Shown in pieces: positions 41,390-50,171 of a DNA stretch of 61,328 bases. Origin of the DNA: an uncultured Oscillibacter sp. (lineage in GTDB: Bacteria > Bacillota > Clostridia > Oscillospirales > Oscillospiraceae); NCBI GenBank assembly GCA_947577075.1, contig CANPTW010000012.1:1-61328 (forward strand), read 5' to 3'. The position numbers and the translations under genes are program-made. The notes beneath the pieces were generated by a model, which saw only the letters and a program-made list of their open reading frames with translations, was not told the origin of the DNA and made no database searches. Each line of letters opens with the position of its first letter. Position 1 is the stretch's first letter.

Positions 41390-42406
41390 ATGAAAACCAT
41401 CAAAATCGGCATCATCGGAGCGGGCCGCATCGGCCGGGTCCACGTGGAGAACATCGCCAAATTCGTCCCGGAGATGGAGATCAAGACCATCGCCGACCCC
41501 TACATGAGCCAGGAGACTGTGGAGTTCCTCCAGCGGCTACGCATTCCCAACATCGTCAAGGACGCGGACGTCATCCTGAAGGACCCCGAAATCAAGGCCG
41601 TGGTGGTCTGCTCCCCCACGGACCTGCACGCGGAGTACGCCATTAAGGTAGCCGAGGCCGGGAAGGACGTGTTCGTGGAGAAGCCCGTGGACTACCGCAT
41701 CGACCGGGTGAAGGAGGTCATCGCCGCGGCGAAGAACGCCGGAGTCAGGCTCCAGGTGGGCTTCAACCGCCGCTTCGACCACAACCACCGGGCCGTCTAC
41801 GAGGCCGTCCGGGCCGGCAAGGTGGGGAAGGTCAACCTGGTGAAGATCAGCTCCCGGGACCCCGAGCCCCCCACCATCGACTATGTGAAGGTCTCCGGCG
41901 GCATCTTCTATGACATGATGGTCCACGACTTCGACATGGCCCGCTTCCTGGCGGGGTCCGAGGTTACGGAGGTCTTTGCCTACGGCGGCGTCCTGGTGGA
42001 CCCGGCCATCGGCGAGGCGGGGGACGTGGACACCGCCGTGGTGTCCCTGAAATTCGAGAGCGGGGCCATGGGCGTCATCGACAACAGCCGGAAGGCCGTC
42101 TACGGCTACGACCAGCGGGTGGAGGTCTTCGGGTCCGAGGGGGCGGTGATGGACGAAAACGACACCCCCAACAACGCTACTTACTATGGGGCGGAAGGCA
42201 CGTCCTCCAGCCCCTGCTACAAGATCATGTGGGACCGCTACACCATGGCCTTTGCCGCCGAGCAGAAGGCCTTCGCGGAGGCGGTCATCAACGGCACGGA
42301 GACTCAGGTCACCGGGGAGGACGGCCTGGCCCCCATCCTCATTGCCGCCGCCGCCGCGAAATCCCTCAAGGAGGGGCGGCCCGTCAAGATTTCGGAAATT
42401 CGGTAA
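41390..42406 (+). CDS. iolG: Inositol 2-dehydrogenase-like Gfo/Idh/MocA oxidoreductase
   Basis: 338 aa, the usual IolG length. The N-terminal Rossmann domain has GIIGAGRIGRVH for NAD binding. The catalytic lysine is in EKPVDY. The substrate domain has GFNRRFDHNH, DPEPPTIDYVKVSGGIF and MVHDFDMARFL, a pattern typical of myo-inositol 2-dehydrogenase. It should oxidise a cyclitol or sugar with NAD. It is second in the LacI-controlled operon. Other iol genes are not in the window, so other polyol substrates are possible. Confidence 0.87.
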   Translation: MKTIKIGIIGAGRIGRVHVENIAKFVPEMEIKTIADPYMSQETVEFLQRLRIPNIVKDADVILKDPEIKAVVVCSPTDLHAEYAIKVAEAGKDVFVEKPVDYRIDRVKEVIAAAKNAGVRLQVGFNRRFDHNHRAVYEAVRAGKVGKVNLVKISSRDPEPPTIDYVKVSGGIFYDMMVHDFDMARFLAGSEVTEVFAYGGVLVDPAIGEAGDVDTAVVSLKFESGAMGVIDNSRKAVYGYDQRVEVFGSEGAVMDENDTPNNATYYGAEGTSSSPCYKIMWDRYTMAFAAEQKAFAEAVINGTETQVTGEDGLAPILIAAAAAKSLKEGRPVKISEIR

Positions 42407-42454
42407 AAGCCCGAGACGCTTCGCCCCGGACGGGGCGTTTCGGGAAAAGAATGA

Positions 42455-42483
42455 TTGACAACAGATTCCAAAAATGATAAAGT
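42455..42483 (+). promoter_or_regulatory. Promoter for the Nudix gene
   Basis: Perfect TTGACA (42455-42460), a 17-base spacer and TAAAGT (42478-42483). Confidence 0.5.
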
Positions 42484-42538
42484 TTAGAACATCTTTAAGG
42501 AATTTCTCCAAGAGCCGTATGGGGAAAATGAGGTTTGC

Positions 42539-43084
42539 ATGGGACACTTTGAGAAAAAACTCGGCGGCGAAACCGTCTTTGCGGGCTATGTCTTCACCGT
42601 GGACCGGGATCGGGTCCTATTGGAAAACGGCGCCGCGACGGAGCGGGACGTAGTCCGCCACAGCGGAGCCGCCTGCATCGTCCCCCTGGATGAGGACGGC
42701 GGCGTGTACCTGGTCCGGCAGTTCCGCTACGCCGTGGGCGAAGAGCTGTGGGAGCTGCCGGCGGGCCGCCTGGAGGAGGGCGAGGGAGCCCTGGAAACCG
42801 CGAAGCGAGAGCTGGAGGAGGAATGCGGCTTGGCCGCCGCCGAGTACGTCGACCTGCAGTCCGTCTATCCCTCGGCGGGGTACTCCGGCGAGGTGATTCA
42901 CATCTGGGCCGCCAAGGGTTTGCGCCCCGTCCCCATGCACCTGGACGAGGAGGAATTTCTGACGCCGGCAAAGCTTCCCCTGGAAGAGGCCGTGGACATG
43001 GTCCTGCGGGGGGAGATTCGGGACGGGAAGACCGTTGCCGGGCTGCTGAAGGCCAAGCTCATGCGGGACGCGGGACTGCTGTAG
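42539..43084 (+). CDS. Nudix hydrolase, ADP-ribose pyrophosphatase type
   Basis: 181 aa. A full Nudix box is visible: Gly, five residues, Glu, seven residues, then RELEEECGL. The preceding VYLVRQFRYAVGEELWELPAG and the following YPSAGYSGEVIHIW match bacterial ADP-ribose/ADP-sugar pyrophosphatases (NudF-like). It would split ADP-ribose to AMP and ribose-5-phosphate, which fits the nucleoside hydrolase and SAM hydrolase genes downstream. The ribosome site is weak (GAGGT). Confidence 0.9.
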   Translation: MGHFEKKLGGETVFAGYVFTVDRDRVLLENGAATERDVVRHSGAACIVPLDEDGGVYLVRQFRYAVGEELWELPAGRLEEGEGALETAKRELEEECGLAAAEYVDLQSVYPSAGYSGEVIHIWAAKGLRPVPMHLDEEEFLTPAKLPLEEAVDMVLRGEIRDGKTVAGLLKAKLMRDAGLL

Positions 43085-43129
43085 GGCCCGCGCCGTCGAA
43101 CCCACGTATATCCGCCGAAAGGAACGCGT

Positions 43130-43912
43130 ATGGAAAAAGTCAAGGCCAGGCGTGAAGAGATACTGAAGCTTCTGGAAACCGCCCCCATGATTCCGGTGTC
43201 GGAGCTGGCGGCTCTGCTGGGCGTGACGAAGGAAACCGTCCGGAAGGACCTGGCCGCCCTGGAGGAGCAGGGGCTCGCGGTCTGGCGCCACGGCGGCGCC
43301 GCCCTGACGGAGCGCAGCACCGCCCCCATCCCCTATGCGCTGCGGGAATCCTTTCACAAAGAGGGCAAGCGCCGGATTGCCAAGGCGGCGTGCGCCCTGG
43401 TGCAGGAGGGGGACTCCCTTTTGCTGGAGAGCAGCACCACCATCATGGCCCTTTGCCAGGAGCTGCTGGAGCGGGCGGAGCTGCTCCGCACCCTGACCGT
43501 TATCACCAATTCCTTTTATATTGCGCAGCTGTTCGAGATGGGCAGCCTGGTGAGACGCTTCTTTTTCCTGGGCGGCTGGCTCACCGCCTCCGAGAAGGCC
43601 ACGCAGGGGCGCTATACCTATGAGTCCCTGGGGCGGTTCCACCCGGATAAGGCCTTTTTGAGCGGCGCGGCCCTCAACGAGAAGATGCAGCTCACCGCTT
43701 ATTATGAAAACGACATGTGCTTCCAGCGGGAGTCCATACAGTGCGCAAAGTCCGCCGTTCTCCTTCTGGACAAGGCCAAGTACCCCGCCGCCGGCCTGTT
43801 TACCGTCGGCGATATGAGCCAGGTCCAGCACCTGGTGACGGACGCGGAATTTTCCCAGCACCAGCAGGAGCTTCTGCGGAAGCTCGGCGTCAACCTCATC
43901 CCGGCGAACTAA
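43130..43912 (+). CDS. DeoR family transcriptional regulator
   Basis: 260 aa. The N-terminal winged helix-turn-helix is typical (RREEILKLLE, VSELAALLGVTKETVRKDLAALEEQG). The effector domain resembles the sugar-phosphate-binding DeoR sensor (KRRIAKAACALVQEGDSLLLESSTT, VITNSFYIAQL). It lies 370 bases upstream of the nucleoside hydrolase operon in the same direction and probably represses it; a palindrome sits at that promoter. The effector is probably a phosphorylated sugar. Confidence 0.93.
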   Translation: MEKVKARREEILKLLETAPMIPVSELAALLGVTKETVRKDLAALEEQGLAVWRHGGAALTERSTAPIPYALRESFHKEGKRRIAKAACALVQEGDSLLLESSTTIMALCQELLERAELLRTLTVITNSFYIAQLFEMGSLVRRFFFLGGWLTASEKATQGRYTYESLGRFHPDKAFLSGAALNEKMQLTAYYENDMCFQRESIQCAKSAVLLLDKAKYPAAGLFTVGDMSQVQHLVTDAEFSQHQQELLRKLGVNLIPAN

Positions 43913-43915
43913 GAG

Positions 43916-44060
43916 CCTGTATTCACGCAGCCTGAGCGGGTCTTTCCACGCCGGGTCTTTGTCCAGTTCCCTTGAAATCCGTCGGGATTCCCGGGGGGGA
44001 TGTCCTTGCCCGGCGCGGAACTCCCGCGCACATCCGGCATTCCCCGGTTATGAATACAGG
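43916..44060. repeat. Interspersed intergenic repeat with terminal inverted repeats, copy 1
   Basis: Bounded by CCTGTATTCA (43916-43925) and its exact complement TGAATACAGG (44051-44060). The right 31 bases (44033-44063) match the element at 56838-56908 at about 28 of 31 positions. It has no coding capacity and starts just after the DeoR gene stop. Confidence 0.65.
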
Positions 44061-44207
44061 TTTGAAATCGGAAGCGGAACGCTGCGGCGTTCCGCTTTTT
44101 TTGCGCCGAACCCGGGGCTGCGTTCGTCAAAATACATATGTTGGAAATCCAGAAACCGCTGTTTTTTACAAAGTTTTTTGTTTTTGCTGAAAATTGGAAA
44201 GTTATAA

Positions 44208-44236
44208 TTGACAAAAGCAAAATCAAAGCATAGTAT
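44208..44236 (+). promoter_or_regulatory. Promoter for the nucleoside hydrolase operon
   Basis: Perfect TTGACA (44208-44213), a 17-base spacer and TAGTAT (44231-44236), in a distinctly AT-rich stretch. Confidence 0.8.
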
Positions 44237-44250
44237 TGTGTCAACAAAAA

Positions 44251-44263
44251 TTGCTTTTAGCAA
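44251..44263. promoter_or_regulatory. Candidate DeoR operator
   Basis: Perfect palindrome TTGCT-TTT-AGCAA just after the predicted transcription start. Related TTGC/GCAA-containing stretches occur near 44183 (TTTTGCTGAAAA) and 44213 (AAAAGCAAAA), as expected for multi-site DeoR binding. Confidence 0.5.
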
Positions 44264-44281
44264 AAAATAGAGGTGACCGTT

Positions 44282-45241
44282 ATGGATTTCAGCCCAGTGT
44301 TTACCTACCCGGACGGAGTGGATGAAGAGCTGCTGGCCAACACAATCCTCCGCCTGAAGCGGCCGAAGGGACCTGTCGATATGGTGCTGGACACCGACAC
44401 CTTCAACGAGATCGACGACCAGTATGCCATCGCCTATATGGCCGCCTCTCAGGACCGGCTGCGCGTCCGGGGCATTTTCGCCGCCCCCTTCGCCAACCAC
44501 CACGCCGCCACCACCCGGGAGGGCATGGAGCGGAGCTATCAGGAAATCCTGCACGTCCTGTCCCTGATCGGGCGGGAGGACCTGGCCGGGCTGGCCTTCC
44601 GGGGCGCCCCGGAATTCCTGCCGGATGAAAAAACGCCGGTGGATTCCCCCGCCGCAAGGGAGCTGGTCCGTCTGGCCATGGAGCACTCCTCCGAAACCCC
44701 TCTGTACGTGGCCTGCATCGCCGCCCCAACCAATGTGGCCTCCGCCATTTTGCTGGAGCCGGAGATTGTGAACCGCATCGTGGTGGTGTGGAGCGGGGGC
44801 GTGGGCCTGGGCTGGCCGGACTGCCAATGCTTCAACGGCGGGCAGAGCGTGGCCGCCAGCCGGGTCCTGCTGGAGAGCGGCGTGCCGCTGGTGCTGGCGC
44901 CGGGCCGGGCCGTTTCGGACAGGCTGCTGGTCACCGGGCCGGAGCTGGAGCATTGGCTCCGGGGCAGGAACCGTTTCTGCGACTACATTGTGGACCGCAC
45001 CATCCGGGAGGCGGAGCAGTGCTTCGGCGAGCAGATCTGGAGCCGCCCGCTGACGGATGTGGTTCCGGTGTCCTGGATAGTGGGGGGGGATTTTCTCCTG
45101 GATCGGTTTGCGTTCCGGCCGACGATTGAGTATGACCGCTATTACAGCTTCGATCCCCGCCGCCCGATGATGCGGTATGTGTATTACGTCAAACGAGATC
45201 AGCTGATCGCCGATCTTTTTGAAAAACTGTCCAGATTATAA
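44282..45241 (+). CDS. Nucleoside hydrolase-like protein (IunH superfamily)
   Basis: 319 aa. The N-terminal calcium/ribose site is VLDTDTFNEIDDQYAIAY, a variant of the D-x-D-x3-D-D motif with two extra residues. Further family features are PLYVACIAAPTNVASAI and IVVVWSGG. It should cleave the N-glycosidic bond of a ribonucleoside, giving base and ribose. The late active-site region is less typical, so substrate choice is open. The ATG at 44282 has GAGGTGA upstream. First gene of an operon with CUT1 permeases, phosphatase, epimerase and SAM hydrolases. Confidence 0.87.
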   Translation: MDFSPVFTYPDGVDEELLANTILRLKRPKGPVDMVLDTDTFNEIDDQYAIAYMAASQDRLRVRGIFAAPFANHHAATTREGMERSYQEILHVLSLIGREDLAGLAFRGAPEFLPDEKTPVDSPAARELVRLAMEHSSETPLYVACIAAPTNVASAILLEPEIVNRIVVVWSGGVGLGWPDCQCFNGGQSVAASRVLLESGVPLVLAPGRAVSDRLLVTGPELEHWLRGRNRFCDYIVDRTIREAEQCFGEQIWSRPLTDVVPVSWIVGGDFLLDRFAFRPTIEYDRYYSFDPRRPMMRYVYYVKRDQLIADLFEKLSRL

Positions 45242-45259
45242 AAACAGGGAGGGAGCGCA

Positions 45260-46150
45260 TTGAATTCCAAAAAGAGCCCGCGCAAGCCCAGGAGCCTCGC
45301 CAAGCGGATAGAGCCCTATTGCTATCTGCTTCCGGCGTTTGTCTTCCTGATTGGGTTTGTCTACTACCCGTTCGTGAAAAACGGGTGGCTCAGCCTGAAC
45401 ATCGTCAACCAATTCCGGGAGATCAAAAGCTTCGCCGGACTGAAGAACTACGGACGGGTGCTGTCGGACCCGGACTTTCTCCAGGCGGTGCAGAACACCT
45501 TTGTCTATGTCCTGGTGACCATTCCCATCTCCATGGTCATCGCCTACTTCCTGGCCTGCATGGCCCGGAAGAAGCGGAAGGCCTCGCTGGTTTACGAAAC
45601 GCTGTTCGCCCTGTCCATGGCCACCTCGGACGCCGTCATGGCCATGATTTTCCAGCTCATGTACAGCGAACAGATGGGCATCATCAACAAGCTGCTGGGC
45701 TTTAAGATCGGCTGGCTGACCGACCCGAAATACGCGCTGCTCAGCCTGATGATTATTCAGATCTGGCACAACATCGGCTATAACTTCCTCTTCATGCTGT
45801 CCGCCCTCCGGGGCCTGCCCGGCGAGGTGATCGAGAGCGCCGGCCTGGACGGAAGCACCGGGCTGAACCTGCACCGGAAGGTCATCCTGCCCATGATTTC
45901 GCCCACCATGTTTTTCCTGCTCGTCAAGGACATCGCCTATGGCCTGACGGTTTCCAGCTACACCCTGATCCTGACGGGCGGCGGCCCCAGCGGCTCCACC
46001 CAGACGATTATCACCTACATCTACCAAAAGGCGATCTCCAGCACGAACTACAACTACGCCTTCTCAGCGACCATGATCGGCTTTGCCCTCTCGGCGGTGC
46101 TGATTGCCCTGAGCATGATTTTAGAAAAGAAGAAGGTGCATTACAATTGA
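45260..46150 (+). CDS. CUT1 ABC transporter permease (MalF/UgpA type)
   Basis: 296 aa with six membrane helices. The permease EAA loop that docks the ATPase is visible (EVIESAGLDGSTGLNLHRKVILPMISPT). It starts with TTG at 45260 behind GGGAGG. It pairs with the permease that overlaps its stop codon and the binding protein that follows. No ATPase gene is in this operon, so it probably shares an MsmK/MsiK-like ATPase encoded elsewhere. The substrate is unknown; context suggests a nucleoside or sugar. Confidence 0.92.
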   Translation: MNSKKSPRKPRSLAKRIEPYCYLLPAFVFLIGFVYYPFVKNGWLSLNIVNQFREIKSFAGLKNYGRVLSDPDFLQAVQNTFVYVLVTIPISMVIAYFLACMARKKRKASLVYETLFALSMATSDAVMAMIFQLMYSEQMGIINKLLGFKIGWLTDPKYALLSLMIIQIWHNIGYNFLFMLSALRGLPGEVIESAGLDGSTGLNLHRKVILPMISPTMFFLLVKDIAYGLTVSSYTLILTGGGPSGSTQTIITYIYQKAISSTNYNYAFSATMIGFALSAVLIALSMILEKKKVHYN

Positions 46151-46986
46151 ATGTGAGATCGGAAAAGCTGCACTGGCGCAGCGGCGTTTTTCAGGCGTTC
46201 TGCATTTTCCTGGGCCTGTGCCTGATGGCGCCCATCCTTTACTGCGTCGTCGTCTCCTTCATGCGGGAGCCGGAGATCCTCTCCCCGGAGCTGCATCTGT
46301 GGCCGGATGAATTCTACCTGGGGAACTACATTCAGGTCATCACCAAGACCAAGATCTTCCGCTTTATGCTGAACTCCTTCATTGTGGCCTTCTGCTCCAG
46401 CATAGCCCGGGTGGTGACGGGCTGCCTGGCGGCCTACGCGTTTTCCTTCATGGAATTCCGGGGAAAGAACCTCCTCTTCTGGCTGGTGCTGGGGTCCATG
46501 ATTGTGCCGGCGGAGATGCTGATGGTGCAGAACTATTTCACCACGGCGGAGCTGAACCTGATCAACACCTATCTGGGCATGATGATCATCTATATGGTTT
46601 CCGGCGCCAATATCTTCATGATCCGCCAGCACTTCCTGAACTACTCCAAGGCGGTGCGGGAGGCGTCCCTGGTGGACGGCTGCGGCAACTGGCGGTTCTT
46701 CTGGAAGATTCTGATGCCGATGTCCACTCCCGTCATTGCGACGGTGTTCATCTCCTCCTTCGTCAATTCCTGGACCACCTATCTCTGGCCCCTGATTGTG
46801 ACGAACATTGACGAGATGCGGACGGTGCAGGTCATCATCACCATGCTCAACGCCAACAAGATGGAATCCGTCTACGGCGTTGTCATGGCGGCGTCGGTGC
46901 TGATTCTGATCCCCTCCGTGGTGATTTTCATGCTCTTCCAGCGGAAGATCACCGCCGGGATGACCGCCGGCGCGGTGAAGGAATGA
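46147..46986 (+). CDS. CUT1 ABC transporter permease (MalG/UgpE type)
   Basis: 279 aa with six membrane helices and the EAA loop (AVREASLVDGCGNWRFFWKILMP). It starts with TTG inside the stop of the first permease gene (TTGA overlap); GTG two codons later is the alternative. It forms the second half of the membrane channel with the preceding protein. Confidence 0.92.
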   Translation: MNVRSEKLHWRSGVFQAFCIFLGLCLMAPILYCVVVSFMREPEILSPELHLWPDEFYLGNYIQVITKTKIFRFMLNSFIVAFCSSIARVVTGCLAAYAFSFMEFRGKNLLFWLVLGSMIVPAEMLMVQNYFTTAELNLINTYLGMMIIYMVSGANIFMIRQHFLNYSKAVREASLVDGCGNWRFFWKILMPMSTPVIATVFISSFVNSWTTYLWPLIVTNIDEMRTVQVIITMLNANKMESVYGVVMAASVLILIPSVVIFMLFQRKITAGMTAGAVKE

Positions 46987-47057
46987 TTTTTCATGGCCGG
47001 AAGGCCGTGTTAAATAGAAGCTACGTACAAACGACTTATGAACGGAGGAAGAACAAA

Positions 47058-48431
47058 ATGAAAAGAGTATGGTCCATATTACTGGCCGCGGCCCTGATCC
47101 TGGCCCTGGCCGCCTGCGGCGGCTCCGGCGGAAGCGGTGGAAGCGGCGGCTCCGGCGGGGATTCCGGCAGCGGCGGCACGGCGGAGGTGGTGTTCTGGCA
47201 CAGCCTCAGCGGTGAGGCCGGCGAGGCGCTGGAGGCCACCGTGGAAGAGTACAACACCGGCCGGGGAGCCGAGCAGGGCGTTCACGTCACCCCGGTTTAC
47301 CAGGGCTATGACGGAACCGACAAGCAGATGCTGGCCTATCAGACCAAGGACACGGCCAACGCCTGCGACATCAACGTGGGCCTGACCTCCACGATTCCCG
47401 CGATGCTGGAGCTGAGCTGGACCGCCAAGGTTTCCGACATGTACGAGAAGTACGGCTCCTACGTCCCCATGGAGAGCTTCTCCGACGCCCTGAAGGGCGC
47501 GGTGAGCTATCAGGGCGAGATGATCGCCCTGCCCTACCTGAATTCCACCCTGGTGCTCTATTACAACGAGGACCTTCTGAAGGCCGCGGGCTTTGACGCG
47601 CCCCCCGCCACCCTGGATGAGCTGGCGGAGTACACCGCCGCCCTGACGGAGAAGGACGCCTCCGGCGCCGTGACCCGCTATGGCTTCGAGTGCGAGGCCA
47701 AGCGCTATCACGTGACGAACTACATTGCCCGCCAGTCCACCGACGCGTACTTCGGCGACCTGAAGAGCGGCCGGGAAGGCCCGATGACCAAGGTGATCGC
47801 CGGGGAAGAGGGGACGCTGAAGGCCTTCCTGGAGGGCTGGGACAAGCTGGTGGAAACCGGCGGCTACCTCTATAAGGAGGAGACCATCCGGGAGGAGTTC
47901 GCCAACCAGAAGACCGCCATGGCGATGATCTCCTCTTCCTCCTGCCGGTCCATCAGCGAGCTGATCGGCGATTCCTTCCAGTGGAACACTGCGGCCATCC
48001 CCGCGGTCAGCGCCGGGGACACCGGAAGCTCCTGCGTGGGCGGCAGCTGCCTGGTGCTGTTTGACCGGGGCGACGAGGCCCGCCTGGCCGGGGCCTGGGA
48101 CTTCATGCAGTACCTGAGCACCGCCGAGGCCCAGTACAGCATCGCCACCCACTCCGGCTACATCCCCACCAACAAGGAGACTTCCGGCCTGCCGGAGATG
48201 CAGGCCTTCTGGGAGGAGAACCCGCAGTTCAAGACGGCCTTCGACATCATCGCCAACGGCCCGGAGAACGCCCAGGAGCCCATGGACCTGATGTACAACG
48301 AAATTGACTCCGCCATCTCCGACAATATGCGCCTGTTCTGCGACCGCCAGCTCACGGTGGACCAGACGGTGGACGCCATTGTCAGCCAGTGCAACCAGCT
48401 GCTGGACGAGTGGCACGAGGCCAACGACTAA
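47058..48431 (+). CDS. Solute-binding lipoprotein of the CUT1 transporter
   Basis: 457 aa. The lipoprotein signal peptide ends in LALAAC (lipidated Cys), followed by a low-complexity Gly/Ser linker. The mature part is a family 1 binding fold (EVVFWHSLSGEAGEALE, IALPYLNSTLVLYYNEDLL, AWDFMQYLSTAEAQ), similar to glycerol-phosphate and maltose binding proteins. The ATG at 47058 has CGGAGG 9 bases upstream; the longer frame begins inside the permease gene. It delivers substrate to the two permeases upstream. Confidence 0.93.
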   Translation: MKRVWSILLAAALILALAACGGSGGSGGSGGSGGDSGSGGTAEVVFWHSLSGEAGEALEATVEEYNTGRGAEQGVHVTPVYQGYDGTDKQMLAYQTKDTANACDINVGLTSTIPAMLELSWTAKVSDMYEKYGSYVPMESFSDALKGAVSYQGEMIALPYLNSTLVLYYNEDLLKAAGFDAPPATLDELAEYTAALTEKDASGAVTRYGFECEAKRYHVTNYIARQSTDAYFGDLKSGREGPMTKVIAGEEGTLKAFLEGWDKLVETGGYLYKEETIREEFANQKTAMAMISSSSCRSISELIGDSFQWNTAAIPAVSAGDTGSSCVGGSCLVLFDRGDEARLAGAWDFMQYLSTAEAQYSIATHSGYIPTNKETSGLPEMQAFWEENPQFKTAFDIIANGPENAQEPMDLMYNEIDSAISDNMRLFCDRQLTVDQTVDAIVSQCNQLLDEWHEAND

Positions 48432-48444
48432 CGATTGATGCTTT

Positions 48445-48474
48445 GGAAGCGGGACGGCAATCCGTCCCGCTTCC
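48445..48474 (+). other. Intercistronic hairpin after the binding protein gene
   Basis: 13-bp perfect stem (48445-48457 with 48462-48474), a 4-base loop and no T run. Such hairpins often protect the abundant binding-protein message and lower expression downstream. Confidence 0.65.
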
Positions 48475-48494
48475 TCGAAAATGGGGGACAGTGA

Positions 48495-49274
48495 ATGATC
48501 CGATTAATTGTAACCGATCTGGACGGCACCTTTCTGGACGAGAACCGGGAAATTTCAGACGAGGCGGTGGAGACGGTGCGCACCCTTCAGGACCGGGGCG
48601 TGGACTTCACCTTCATCACCGGAAGGCCCTGGCAGGGGGCCCGGCGGTTTGCCCGGCGGGCGGGCATCCGGCTTCCCACGATCACCTGCAACGGCGCGGT
48701 GATCAACGAGGGGGACCGCATCGTCTGGAGCGCGCCCATGGACCTCGCGCCCCTGCGGGAGCTGATGGAGACTGCCGCGGCCCGGGGGCTGACGGTGCTG
48801 TACTCCAAGGACGGCGGCGAGGCCGCCCTCTCGGAAACCGAGTGGACCCGGTCCCGGAGCTACCCCGTCGCCGTCCCCGACTGGGACCGCCAGCGGGCGG
48901 ACAAGGTGAACCTCATCAGCGGTGAGCGCCGGGCGGAGTTCCGCGGGCTCGCGCCGCTGATGGACGCCCTGGGGACGCAGTGCGAAATCGTGCGCTATGA
49001 GGACACGGGCTGTGAGATTGCCGGAAAGGGCGTCAACAAGGCCGGGGCCCTGGAGCGGTATGCCGCCCTCCGGGGCGTCGCGCTGGAGGAGGTCCTGGCC
49101 GTGGGGGACAATGAAAACGACCTTCAGATGCTGCGCCTTGCCGGGGTGGGAGCGGCGGTGGCAAATGCCACGGATTCCGCCAAGGCGGCCGCGGACTACG
49201 TCTGCCGGGCCAGCCGCACCCAGGGCGTCCTGGAGGCGGTCCGAACCTTCTGCCTGGGAGGTGAGGCGCTGTGA
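48495..49274 (+). CDS. HAD superfamily phosphatase, Cof type
   Basis: 259 aa. HAD motif I is LIVTDLDGTFLDE (nucleophile Asp). Motif II is FTFITGRPW. The C-terminal motifs include KGVNKAGALERY and VLAVGDNENDLQML. The cap is of the Cof (IIB) type, which handles sugar phosphates and nucleotides. It probably dephosphorylates an intermediate of the operon's pathway. The next gene overlaps its stop by 4 bases. Confidence 0.92.
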   Translation: MIRLIVTDLDGTFLDENREISDEAVETVRTLQDRGVDFTFITGRPWQGARRFARRAGIRLPTITCNGAVINEGDRIVWSAPMDLAPLRELMETAAARGLTVLYSKDGGEAALSETEWTRSRSYPVAVPDWDRQRADKVNLISGERRAEFRGLAPLMDALGTQCEIVRYEDTGCEIAGKGVNKAGALERYAALRGVALEEVLAVGDNENDLQMLRLAGVGAAVANATDSAKAAADYVCRASRTQGVLEAVRTFCLGGEAL

Positions 49275-50158
49275 TTCTGGCCACATCCACCAATGCCCTG
49301 TTCGAGCGGGCCGACGGCAGCCGGATCCCCGTGGAGGAGAGCATCCGCCGCTGCGCCGAGGCGGGATACCGGGCCCTGGACTTCTGCTTTTTGGACCAGA
49401 TTACCACGAAGACGGCCTTTTTGGGGCCGAATTGGCGGGACTATTTGAAGGAGATCCGGGACCTGGCGGAATCCCTGGACGTTCGCTTCGTCCAGAGCCA
49501 CGGGCCGCTCTATGACTTTTGCAGCGGCTCCGACCCCCAGCAGGAGGAGCTGGTCCGCCGCAGCGCGGAGGGCAGCCGCCTTCTGGGCGCGCCCTGGATG
49601 GTGATGCATCCCATGAGCAAGGTCCGCGGGGACCGGCTGGACCCGGAGACGCCGGAGCGAAACGCCGCCTTTTTCCGGGAGCTTTCCGACTATGCGGGGA
49701 GGTTCGGCGTGGGGGTCGCCGTAGAGAACATGTGGGGAAAGACCCGGGAGGGCGTCCGCCGCTATGCCGTGGACCCGGAGGAGTTTTTCGACCTGCTGGA
49801 CCGGATTGACGCGGAAAACACCGGCGCCTGCTGGGACGTGGAGCACGGCAGCATCGAGGGCCTGGACCAGGGGGCGGCCATCCGCGCCCTGGGCGGCCGG
49901 CTGAAAGCGCTCCACATTTCCGACCAGACGTCTCACGCCAACATCCACATCCTGCCCTATCTGGGGGTCACCGACTGGGATGAAATTCTGACGGCCCTGG
50001 CGGAAATCGGGTACGACTACCCCTTCACGTACGAGATACAGCACTATCTGCTCCGCCTTCCGCTGGAGCTGGTTCCCTCCGCCCTTCGCCTGAGCTGGGA
50101 AATCGGGGACTATCTGGTCCGGCGGCTGGAGCAGTTTCAAAAACAGATGAAGCCTTGA
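49271..50158 (+). CDS. TIM-barrel sugar phosphate isomerase/epimerase
   Basis: 295 aa xylose-isomerase-like barrel. Visible metal-site motifs are VAVENMWG (Glu), ACWDVEHG (Asp-x-x-His) and LHISDQTSHANIH (His), with YEIQHY at the end. It starts with GTG inside the HAD gene stop. It probably epimerises or isomerises a sugar released by the nucleoside hydrolase, but the substrate is unknown. Confidence 0.86.
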   Translation: MILATSTNALFERADGSRIPVEESIRRCAEAGYRALDFCFLDQITTKTAFLGPNWRDYLKEIRDLAESLDVRFVQSHGPLYDFCSGSDPQQEELVRRSAEGSRLLGAPWMVMHPMSKVRGDRLDPETPERNAAFFRELSDYAGRFGVGVAVENMWGKTREGVRRYAVDPEEFFDLLDRIDAENTGACWDVEHGSIEGLDQGAAIRALGGRLKALHISDQTSHANIHILPYLGVTDWDEILTALAEIGYDYPFTYEIQHYLLRLPLELVPSALRLSWEIGDYLVRRLEQFQKQMKP

Positions 50159-50171
50159 AAGGAGAAGGAAT

